This document shows, piece after piece, positions 16,212 through 23,871 of a stretch of 60,853 nucleotides of DNA. The translations under genes were made by a program, and so were the position numbers. Origin of the DNA: an uncultured Eubacteriales bacterium (lineage in GTDB: Bacteria > Bacillota > Clostridia > Christensenellales > Aristaeellaceae); contig USCR01000001.1 in the NCBI GenBank assembly GCA_900553295.1, positions 1-60,853 on the forward strand. Reading direction: 5' to 3'. The notes beneath the pieces were generated by a model, which was given only the letters and a program-made list of their open reading frames with translations, was not told where the DNA came from and ran no database searches. The stretch's first letter is position 1; the number at the start of each line of letters is the position of its first letter.

Positions 16212-17123
16212 TTATTCCTTAATGCCCGAAGATGCCATGGTTTCAATAATGCTGTTCTGGCAGAACAGGAAGACCAGAATCGGCACGCTTACCAAAATCA
16301 GTCCCACTACCGCACCGGCGCCTGCACGGGCTGCGCCGCCGCTAGTAATGATATTGTTCATGGCATAGGGCAGCGTCTTGAGCTGTTCCGAGCGGATATA
16401 AAACGAGCCGGTTGTGTTCCACAGGTTCTGAATGCACAGAATCATCAGTGTTAACCAGGCGGGTTTTACAATGGGCATAACAATCTGAAAGAACAGCCGC
16501 ACTTCCTTCATGCCATCGATTCGCGCCGCTTCAATTAAAGCATCCGGAATGCCGCTCATGAATTGCTTCATGAGGAACAGGCCCAGTGGCATGCCCACCA
16601 CGGGAATAAGCACAGCCCAGTAGGTATCCATCATATGCAGTGTATTCATAATCAGCATATTGGGAACCCAGGTTACCACAGGCGAGAACATCAGCGTACC
16701 GGTAATAAACGCGAAGATCATTTTCCTGCCAGGAAAGCGGTGCTTCTCCAGCACATAGGCGGCCATGGAAGCAAAGATAATGTGGAGAAACGTGCCAACC
16801 GCCGTAATGAACAGCGTATTGAAGATATACCTGGTAAAGGGTACCCAGCTGCTCTGCATAAGCACGAACAGGTCCCGGAAGTTTTGCAGCGTAGGATTCT
16901 GTACAAAAAACGTGGGTGGGAAAAGGAAGAATTCGTCCAGAGGCTTAAAGGCACTGACAATGACATACACCAGTGGCAGCGCAGTGAAGGCACCCATCAC
17001 GCACAGCAGCACAGCGCTCAGCGCATTGCCTGCAATGGAGCGGCTGAGGCCCACCTGCAGTTTCTGGCGAAAGAAGCGATGGATGCGCGCAAATAAAGTG
17101 GCTTCCTCTCTTTTGTTTTCCAT
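16212..17123 (-). CDS. Sugar ABC importer permease, MalG type (second importer)
   Basis: 303 residues with six helices and the EAA loop (DALIEAARIDGMKEVRLFFQIVMPIVKP). It belongs with the MalF-type permease at 17126-18034, two bases upstream, and the binding protein at 18036-20771. A GGTGGGA-type ribosome site precedes the ATG. Like the other importers here it has no ATPase gene beside it. Confidence 0.88.
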   Translation of the reverse strand: MENKREEATLFARIHRFFRQKLQVGLSRSIAGNALSAVLLCVMGAFTALPLVYVIVSAFKPLDEFFLFPPTFFVQNPTLQNFRDLFVLMQSSWVPFTRYIFNTLFITAVGTFLHIIFASMAAYVLEKHRFPGRKMIFAFITGTLMFSPVVTWVPNMLIMNTLHMMDTYWAVLIPVVGMPLGLFLMKQFMSGIPDALIEAARIDGMKEVRLFFQIVMPIVKPAWLTLMILCIQNLWNTTGSFYIRSEQLKTLPYAMNNIITSGGAARAGAGAVVGLILVSVPILVFLFCQNSIIETMASSGIKE

Positions 17124-17125
17124 CG

Positions 17126-18034
17126 TTACTGTCCCACCTTTCTCAGCATGCGTCCAACCAGCCGGTTTGCACCCATCATCAGCAGGAAGAGTACAGTGGA
17201 TATGGCTGAGGCATAGCCCAAATCAAAGCGCAGGTAGCCATAGTCATACAGGTGGTTGACCACTGTATGCACCGCATAATCCGTGGACGGGAAGCCCATC
17301 AGGGCAATCGTCACATCATGAATGGAAAACGCTGCGGTAATGGACATAATGGCGCCGAACATCAGCTGAGGCCGCATCATGGGCAGCGTAATAAACCACA
17401 GTTCTTGCCAGCGGTTGCGTATTCCGTCCACCTGGCCCGCTTCGTAATACTGCTTGTCCATGCTTCGAAAGCCAGCGACAAAGGACAGGAAGCCTGCGCC
17501 CATGGACGTCCACAAAACGCATATAATCACAACCGTCATCATGTAGTCCGTGTCCGCCAGCCACTGAATCGCTTCCCGAATAAAGCCCAGGCGCATCAGT
17601 ACGCCATTGATATAGCCATATTCATCGTTAGAAAACAGCAGCGTCCAAACCGTATAAACCGAGGTGGTCATTGTAGGCGCATAAAATAGCAGTGTGAAGA
17701 TTGAGCGGAACAGCTTTGAAGGCATATTATTGATTTGCCAGGCCAGCAAGAAGGACATCGCATATCCTACAGGTCCCGTGATCAATGCCAGCATCAGCGT
17801 ATTACGCAACGCAATCAGAAACACATCGTCTCCGGTAAACATGCGGATATAGTTGTCAAAGCCCACAAAGCGTGCAGGATCAAAAAAGTTATTGTACGTT
17901 AAGCTATTCCAAATAGAGATACCCACCGGTAGAGCCGTAAATACAAAGAATACCACGAAATACGGCGCCAGCATCAGATAGGAATACCAGGATTTCTGAA
18001 TTCTTCGTCTCAATGATACAGGCTGCACATGCAT
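17126..18034 (-). CDS. Sugar ABC importer permease, MalF type (second importer)
   Basis: 302 residues, six helices, EAA loop YYEAGQVDGIRNRWQELWFITLPMMRP. The ATG at 18034 follows GAGAGGAG by seven bases, and that site lies inside the last codons of the binding-protein gene (stop 18036). This tight spacing indicates coupled translation of binding protein and channel. Confidence 0.88.
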   Translation of the reverse strand: MHVQPVSLRRRIQKSWYSYLMLAPYFVVFFVFTALPVGISIWNSLTYNNFFDPARFVGFDNYIRMFTGDDVFLIALRNTLMLALITGPVGYAMSFLLAWQINNMPSKLFRSIFTLLFYAPTMTTSVYTVWTLLFSNDEYGYINGVLMRLGFIREAIQWLADTDYMMTVVIICVLWTSMGAGFLSFVAGFRSMDKQYYEAGQVDGIRNRWQELWFITLPMMRPQLMFGAIMSITAAFSIHDVTIALMGFPSTDYAVHTVVNHLYDYGYLRFDLGYASAISTVLFLLMMGANRLVGRMLRKVGQ

Positions 18035-18035
18035 T

Positions 18036-20771
18036 TTACGGCTCCTCTCTCACTGTCAGGCCAAGCTCTTTACGCTTAACAGTAATTTCTTCGTTAATGA
18101 CGCGGACATAGTCCAGCATTGCTTCACGCGGATCTTCACCCGACAGCACCACCGCACGGAATGCATTCTCCACATGCCATGACGTGTAATAGCCGCCAGG
18201 GACTTCCTCCACTGCGCGCAAGCTTTGCTGCTGTTTTTCCAAGCTTTGCAGGTCTTCCCTGCGCCAGTTCAGCAGCTTCAACGCCTCCCGGTTTGCAGTC
18301 TGATACCGTGCGGCTGCACCCAGCACGCTTTCCAGCTCCATGCTGTAAGCCGCCTGGACCGAAGCACTGGTACACCATTTGATAAACTCCCACGCAGCTT
18401 CCTTGTGTTCCGAGTCACGCAAGATCATGTTTCCCGTTACCACGGCGCGTACGCTGCGATTGATCTGTCCATCGGGCTGCACCGTGCCCGGCACGGGTAG
18501 CATCGTCCATTTGCCCAGGATTTCCGGTGCAGAAACCATCAGGGTGTTGTACAGGCCATAATCAGCAATTACGATGGGCGATTCGCCGGAGCGAAAGCGT
18601 GTAGCCGTATTGAAGGAAAAGGGCATGCCGTAATTTGTGTACAACTGCGTGTACTGCTTGAACGCTTCCAGCGCGCCCTCTGTGTCCAGTGCCACGCTAG
18701 TGCCGTCTGCACTATACACATCGTTTCCCTGCTGGAAAAGGAACATGCTCAGCCCTGTCAATGCGCCATAAGTTTCCGCTCCAATGCGCCCATCCACCAG
18801 GAACATCATGTTATTGCGAGACAGGCGAGGAATAAGCGCGATCATCTCATCCCAGGTTTCAGGGATGTCAATGCCCAGTTCCTGCAGTACGTCCGTACGG
18901 CAGAACATCATCATATGACTCAGTGTCTCCGGCAGGGCATAGACTCCCCCTTCAAACCGGAAGGGCTCGATTGTCTGCTCATGAAAGCGTGTAGCAACTT
19001 CATCATAGTCGTCAAAGTTTGTTAAGTCATAAGCAGCATGGCGGGAAGCATAGTTAACCGGGTCCCCCATGCCTGCGCCCAGCAGCACGTCCGGACTATT
19101 ACCGATGGAAATGGAGGGCGTCACATTGTCCGCAACCATGAGCTGCAAGTTCACACGGATTCCCGTGTTCGGCGTAAAGTCCGTGCGGATCAAGTCATTC
19201 AATACCTGCGCCCGGTCACGGGAGCTAGTCACCCATACGGTAATCTCTTCCTGACCTTCGCTGGTGGAGAAGCTGTTATAATCGGTATAGAAGGAATCTA
19301 TAAACAGACTCCCTTGATAGCTCAGGTTCTCCAGGAAGTTCGCCTCCGCCCGCGGCAAAGGTGATCCCGGAACCGCCAGCTCCAGCCAGTCAATGTCCAG
19401 CGGACGTTCCGTGGCTGTCAGAATCCAATCGCCCAGAGCGGACAGATTGCTCTTGAAACTTTCAAACTGTTCGGGAATCAAATAGGGGTCCTGCATAAAG
19501 CTTTGCAGCTGACGAATAAGTCGTTCCACCGCTACCAGGTCATCCCCGCGCTGCGTCATTTGGCTGGTCATGCTCTCCACGGTTTGTTCCAGCTTGGTCA
19601 AGCTGTCCTGCATACTCGCCATGGTATCCGGCAGGTTGCGATCCACGCCATAATCACGCAGCGGGTCAGGCGAGGCGCCGGTGAGCATCATGATCTCCAT
19701 ATAAGCCTGGTTCAGCGCATCCAGGCATTCCTGCAGCGCCTGGATATCTTCAGCAGAGTCCCCCAGCACCGTTTCCAGCGTAAGGGTATGCATACCCGCG
19801 TCCAGCTGGAGCAGGAAGGGTTTTTCCTCACCAAAGGTAAAGATCTGCCATCCGTCATGATATGCGAAGCTCATTTCCTCCGCTTCTGCAAAAGGAATTT
19901 CTCCGTCTATACGCAGGACACGGATAGCGTCAAACGCACGGGAGTAATTCTGACGGGCACGGATTCGAAGCTCGTACAAGCCGGTTTCTGGCACATTTAC
20001 CTCCCAGGTAATGGCGCTCCCCGGCTTGGAAAAAGCTGTGCCGCCGCCAACCATATTCAGGCAGATGCGAGCTCCCCGGTTAGGCTCTGTCAGCGCGGAA
20101 GCACGACCTGTCCGGGGAATAATAGACGCTTCATTGGCATACAAAAAAGCTTCTCCCTGTACGCGTACGGACGTCTTCGCAGGCTCGCCGTCAGGGCATG
20201 TGTAGGCTGGATAGACCGGCGGCGGGGTCAGGCGCAGGCTATGCAGATGCACGTCTTCACGCAGAATCGTCAGTGTAAGCACATGCTCGCCTTCGCTCAT
20301 CTGCATTAGCAGCGGGCCTTGTATCATGCCCGAGCTATCCTGCATATAGCATGTCTGCTCCGCACGGTACGGAACCTGCGGTGCCCGCAGGTCATTCCCT
20401 TGCTCATCCTGCGTAATCGCATGCTCCATCTGCCATAGCCGCGGAAGCGTGGACGATGCAGCCTGCTCGCAGGGCAAAGCTCCGTCCACCTCTACGCTGT
20501 ATTCCGCGGCCGCGTTACCATCATCGTTCAAGCTATATCCAATGGCAAGCGCATACGTTCCGTCCTCCGGCACCTGCACGATATAAGAGGCATTCGTTCC
20601 CTCTTTCAGCAGGATGTTTGCATCCTCAACCAGGACGATTTCCGTCTTTGCCGAATGGAAGCTTGCCGCTTGCGTGTCTTCAGCCTGCAGCTGTTCCGCC
20701 ATTGCACCAAAGCACAAGGTGCATAGCAACAAAACTGCCAATAGTAAACGCTGCCCATATTGATTGGTCAT
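18036..20771 (-). CDS. Large solute-binding protein with N-terminal beta modules
   Basis: 911 residues, about twice the usual length of a family-1 sugar-binding protein. The start is ATG 20771, behind GGAGG and followed by a clear signal peptide. A longer frame to 20888 crosses the preceding terminator. Residues about 55-185 and 200-335 look like two carbohydrate-binding beta-sandwich modules (YIVQVPEDGTYALAIGYS, then WEVNVPETGLYELRIRA, each ending in a strand like GMHTLTLETVLG). Residues 340-480 are helical. From about 520 a bacterial extracellular solute-binding domain follows (EEITVWVTSSRDRAQVLNDL ... RSGESPIVIADYGLYNTL ... EAAWEFIKWCTS). No lipobox is obvious. It likely gathers larger glycans for the permeases just downstream. 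Confidence 0.8.
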   Translation of the reverse strand: MTNQYGQRLLLAVLLLCTLCFGAMAEQLQAEDTQAASFHSAKTEIVLVEDANILLKEGTNASYIVQVPEDGTYALAIGYSLNDDGNAAAEYSVEVDGALPCEQAASSTLPRLWQMEHAITQDEQGNDLRAPQVPYRAEQTCYMQDSSGMIQGPLLMQMSEGEHVLTLTILREDVHLHSLRLTPPPVYPAYTCPDGEPAKTSVRVQGEAFLYANEASIIPRTGRASALTEPNRGARICLNMVGGGTAFSKPGSAITWEVNVPETGLYELRIRARQNYSRAFDAIRVLRIDGEIPFAEAEEMSFAYHDGWQIFTFGEEKPFLLQLDAGMHTLTLETVLGDSAEDIQALQECLDALNQAYMEIMMLTGASPDPLRDYGVDRNLPDTMASMQDSLTKLEQTVESMTSQMTQRGDDLVAVERLIRQLQSFMQDPYLIPEQFESFKSNLSALGDWILTATERPLDIDWLELAVPGSPLPRAEANFLENLSYQGSLFIDSFYTDYNSFSTSEGQEEITVWVTSSRDRAQVLNDLIRTDFTPNTGIRVNLQLMVADNVTPSISIGNSPDVLLGAGMGDPVNYASRHAAYDLTNFDDYDEVATRFHEQTIEPFRFEGGVYALPETLSHMMMFCRTDVLQELGIDIPETWDEMIALIPRLSRNNMMFLVDGRIGAETYGALTGLSMFLFQQGNDVYSADGTSVALDTEGALEAFKQYTQLYTNYGMPFSFNTATRFRSGESPIVIADYGLYNTLMVSAPEILGKWTMLPVPGTVQPDGQINRSVRAVVTGNMILRDSEHKEAAWEFIKWCTSASVQAAYSMELESVLGAAARYQTANREALKLLNWRREDLQSLEKQQQSLRAVEEVPGGYYTSWHVENAFRAVVLSGEDPREAMLDYVRVINEEITVKRKELGLTVREEP

Positions 20772-20816
20772 GCAGCCACCCCTCCGGAACCATAGATCAA
20801 ATAACAGTAACGCTAT

Positions 20817-20866
20817 AAAAAGCAGAAGGCAGGGGACAAGCGGATCAAAAGCCATTGTCCCCTGCC
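20817..20866 (-). terminator. Terminator or attenuator between the two binding-protein genes
   Basis: Perfect 12-bp stem (GGCAGGGGACAA, 20828-20839 with 20855-20866), 15-base loop. On the minus strand TTCTGCTTTTT follows. It lies after the first gene of the operon (20991-22328). Partial read-through here would give high binding-protein expression and lower expression of the rest, a common design in sugar operons. Confidence 0.75.
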
Positions 20867-20990
20867 CTGGAGAAACGCAGGTCTGCAAAAAACGCTATAG
20901 ATTGCATATCAGGCACAACATCCAGTAAGCAAATGCTGATGTGCAACCCGACCGCTTAAAAAACATCTTCTTCGTCAGAGGCCATTGCCT

Positions 20991-22328
20991 TTACTTGGCG
21001 GTCGCCTCGTCCATTGCAGCCTGGATTGCGGGCTTCTTTTCCGCAACAACGGCCGCGGGCGTATTAACGCCGTCCAGAATCGCCTTGGAGATTTCCAGCA
21101 ATGCGTCCCTGTCCACATAGCACTTGTCCGGGCAGATGGGCGCTTCGCCACGCTTGAAGTAGAGGTCACCCATAAACTGGATGGATTCTTCGTCACGGCA
21201 ATAGCGCATGAACTTGCTCTCGTAGAGTTCTTCCTCCGTCAGCTCCGGATAGAGGTTGGAGAACACCGCATCGTACACCAGCAGCGCAGCGGTAGCGCGT
21301 TCCTTATCCACGCAGGAAGGAATAAAGTACACTGCCTGTCCGTTGGTATCGTCCTTGTACTCCGTCGCCTGCGGTCCCTTGGGGAACGGTACCAGGCCAA
21401 AGTCGTCTTCCATGCCCCAGGCATTGTAGCATTCGATGACCCACTGGGGAGCGTTCATCATCGCAATCTCACCCGCGATGAACATGTTGGTGGAGGTAGC
21501 CCAGTCCGCCCCTGCATCATACAGGAATATGGACTTGTCCACGTTTGACATGTCGTACATCACGTTCAGCGCTTCCAGTGCATTGGCGGAATCCAAGGCA
21601 AAGGTGGCTTTTCCATCCACTTCTTCCACAATGCCAGCGTTATTGGCATTCACAAAGGTGGTTGCCAGTGTTCCATAAGGATCGTAAGCGGAGAAACCGT
21701 ACTGCGTCGTTACACCGTTGGCATCCGTCTTCGTCAACGCTTTGGCATATTCTTGCAGCTTGGCGAAATTCCACTCGTCCTTCTCAATCAGCTCGTAGGG
21801 GCTCTCCAGGCCGGCTTCTTCCAGAAGGCGCTTATTGAACGCCACCATGGAGTTGACATCAGGCATTTCCTTGTTCAAGCCGTAGTTATGGCCGTCGTAC
21901 TCACCCACATTGGTTGCGATGGGGCTGTACTCGCTCAGGTCAATGCCGGTTTCAGCAATCAGTTCCGTCAAATCATAAGCCGCGCCAGCCTTTACCCAAC
22001 CCGGAAAATTGTCAGGAAAAGCAAACATCAAATCGCCGTAGGGTTCACCTGCCATGATCGTGGTGACCATGTTATCGTAGTATTCTTCAGGACCCTTGCG
22101 CATTTCAATTTTTACGTTGAACTTCTCTTCGGTTTCAGCGATGCGCGCAATAAGCCGGTCGTTCTGGTCGCTTAAGCCAGGCGTCAGATCCCATCCCCAC
22201 CAATTGCAAAACGCAATGGTCATGCCTCCAAAGTCGTAGGTCTTCTCCTCGGCCTGGGCAGCAGTTATCCCGCTACAAAGCAGCATAATGCACATCATCA
22301 GGGCAGCGATTCGTGTCAGGGATTTCAT
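20991..22328 (-). CDS. Family-1 extracellular sugar-binding protein
   Basis: 445 residues. The start at ATG 22328 follows a strong AAAGGAGGT. Signal peptide to about residue 25 (ITAAQA). The mature domain has the family-1 layout: MTIAFCNWWGWDLTPG at the first strand, GEPYGDLMFAFP, YDLTELIAETGIDLSEY, then hinge and lobe-2 segments (FIAGEIAMMNAPQWV, GQAVYFIPSCVDKERATAAL). Promoter-proximal gene of the minus-strand operon, driven by 22426-22454 and followed by a terminator-like hairpin, so probably the most abundant product. Its ligand is unknown. The neighbouring GH20, GH3 and GH172 genes suggest hexosamine- or furanose-containing oligosaccharides. Confidence 0.88.
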   Translation of the reverse strand: MKSLTRIAALMMCIMLLCSGITAAQAEEKTYDFGGMTIAFCNWWGWDLTPGLSDQNDRLIARIAETEEKFNVKIEMRKGPEEYYDNMVTTIMAGEPYGDLMFAFPDNFPGWVKAGAAYDLTELIAETGIDLSEYSPIATNVGEYDGHNYGLNKEMPDVNSMVAFNKRLLEEAGLESPYELIEKDEWNFAKLQEYAKALTKTDANGVTTQYGFSAYDPYGTLATTFVNANNAGIVEEVDGKATFALDSANALEALNVMYDMSNVDKSIFLYDAGADWATSTNMFIAGEIAMMNAPQWVIECYNAWGMEDDFGLVPFPKGPQATEYKDDTNGQAVYFIPSCVDKERATAALLVYDAVFSNLYPELTEEELYESKFMRYCRDEESIQFMGDLYFKRGEAPICPDKCYVDRDALLEISKAILDGVNTPAAVVAEKKPAIQAAMDEATAK

Positions 22329-22425
22329 GGTATACCTCCTTTTTTTATAAATGGACGAATCCATTTTTATACGCTTCGAAGGAGAGCCGTTTTCCTTGCA
22401 GGCCGCTCATCCTTTTTTCGACACA

Positions 22426-22454
22426 AGTATAGCATTCTGAAATACCCCTGTCAA
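22426..22454 (-). promoter_or_regulatory. Consensus sigma-A promoter of the minus-strand import operon
   Basis: On the minus strand: TTGACA (22449-22454), 17-bp spacer, TATACT (22426-22431). The transcript leader is about 90 bases before the binding-protein ATG. Confidence 0.8.
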
Positions 22455-22587
22455 CGATTTTTTGATTTTATTTTTTATTTTCTAAAAAATATATATTAAA
22501 TTTTTTCTGATGTGATGTGGTTTTCTAGATGATATTTTCGTGAATTTGAAATCTTTTAGAAAAACGCCCAGCATTTTCCAATAATTC

Positions 22588-22599
22588 ATTTTATAAAAT
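22588..22599. promoter_or_regulatory. AT-rich palindrome, possible operator
   Basis: A perfect 12-bp palindrome, ATTTTATAAAAT, in the divergent intergenic region (22329-22713) between the binding-protein gene and the ROK-family gene. The whole region from about 22470 to 22640 is strikingly AT-rich against its surroundings. ROK repressors often bind AT-rich palindromes, so this is a candidate site, but AT-rich DNA yields such palindromes by chance. Confidence 0.3.
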
Positions 22600-22634
22600 A
22601 AATTTTATTTTTCTTTTTCTGTAACTTCTGATAT

Positions 22635-22662
22635 TCCTTTTTGGACACACATGTGCTATACT
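22635..22662 (+). promoter_or_regulatory. Extended -10 promoter of the ROK/GH3/GH172 operon
   Basis: TATACT at 22657-22662 is preceded by TG one base upstream (extended -10). A poor -35 (TTCCTT, 22635-22640) lies 16 bp upstream. The ROK gene start is 52 bases downstream. Confidence 0.55.
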
Positions 22663-22713
22663 AAAAAACAGCTTATATCCTTCACACGTACTTAGAAAGG
22701 TAGAAGCGGTAAG

Positions 22714-23871
22714 ATGACTTTATTTGATTTTCTAAACGCGCCAGAAGCTCAGCAGTTCGAAAACAGTCTTGCTTTGCTGGCCTGTATGGAGCAGTGGCTG
22801 CGTCTTTCGCGTACCGATGCTGCTAAGATGTGTAATCTCAACACGGCCACCATCACGCATCTATCCGCATCTCTACTAGAGAAAGGTCTCCTTCGTGAAT
22901 GCGGAAAGGCCCAATCCATCGCCGGGCGAAAACCAACCTTCCTGGAATTCGAACCGGGCGCAGGATACAGCCTGATTCTGCACTTGGAGCAGACATACGC
23001 TCAGCTAACATTGCACAATCTCCATCACGAAACCGTAGCCGCCCTACGCTTGCCTCCTTTATGCCATGATTCTGAACCCGAGCAGTACTTGAAAAATGTC
23101 TTGAAGCCTTCCAGCTTTAATGCCGACTATGGCGGCATTCTGGGTGGATGCATCATTTGCGGGCACGATCTGTTGCCAGAACAGTTGCCCATCAGCCAAC
23201 TCCGGGAGCTATGGCAGGCTGAGGTAAGCTACCCCGTCTACCTGTCCAACGCACCCAGCATGACCTGTTTGGCGGAAGGACACCTGCGCTGTCCCAATCA
23301 AAACGCCACGTTGCTGACGCTTTCAATTTCAGCTCGTCAGGTCTCCATTGGCGTTCTGCTTGGTTCTCAGTTGCTGTTCAAGGGGCCATGCCCCGGTTTG
23401 ATGAGTCGCAGACGCCATGGCATTACCATCTCCGAGGAAGACCTGTGCCTTAACAGCCTCGTCCTTCGCGCCTATCAGCAGGATGTTGTTTTGCGTGGCG
23501 GAGCTGACTATGACGCCACTGCCCTTCTCTCAAGTGCGTCGCCCTGCAGTGAGATTTGTCATCTGGCAAGATCCGGCAACCGTGATGCCATCAGCGTTAT
23601 AGACAGCTATGCCGATACACTGGCCGGAGCTGTGGACGATCTGTTCCGTCTATACCGGCCAGATCTCCTGATTCTGGATGGCGACATTCTCTTATATATA
23701 GAAGCAATTAACCCTGCCCTGCAGAAAAAGCTGCAAGCAAATTCTGCTTCCCCACTGGAAATCAGCACGCCTTTTCTCGGTAAGTTGGCCTGCGCCTATG
23801 GCGCCAGCCGTTTATGCGTTAAAAAAGCACTGGAACAGATCCCGCTCCAAGGGAGGGAGAATTGTCTATGA
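22714..23871 (+). CDS. ROK-family (NagC/XylR-like) regulator with degenerate sugar site
   Basis: 385 residues. An N-terminal winged helix (residues about 15-75: SRTDAAKMCNLNTATITHLSASLLEKGLLRE ... GRKPTFLEF) is followed by an actin-like ROK domain. The usual zinc motif Cys-x-Cys-Gly-x-x-Gly-Cys is absent. The glycine-rich loop is only partly kept (SIGVLLGSQLLFKG), so it is not a sugar kinase and its ligand binding may differ from typical ROK repressors. It heads a plus-strand operon and faces the importer operon across a shared 385-bp promoter region, so it probably controls both. The stop overlaps the next start (ATGA). Confidence 0.8.
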   Translation: MTLFDFLNAPEAQQFENSLALLACMEQWLRLSRTDAAKMCNLNTATITHLSASLLEKGLLRECGKAQSIAGRKPTFLEFEPGAGYSLILHLEQTYAQLTLHNLHHETVAALRLPPLCHDSEPEQYLKNVLKPSSFNADYGGILGGCIICGHDLLPEQLPISQLRELWQAEVSYPVYLSNAPSMTCLAEGHLRCPNQNATLLTLSISARQVSIGVLLGSQLLFKGPCPGLMSRRRHGITISEEDLCLNSLVLRAYQQDVVLRGGADYDATALLSSASPCSEICHLARSGNRDAISVIDSYADTLAGAVDDLFRLYRPDLLILDGDILLYIEAINPALQKKLQANSASPLEISTPFLGKLACAYGASRLCVKKALEQIPLQGRENCL

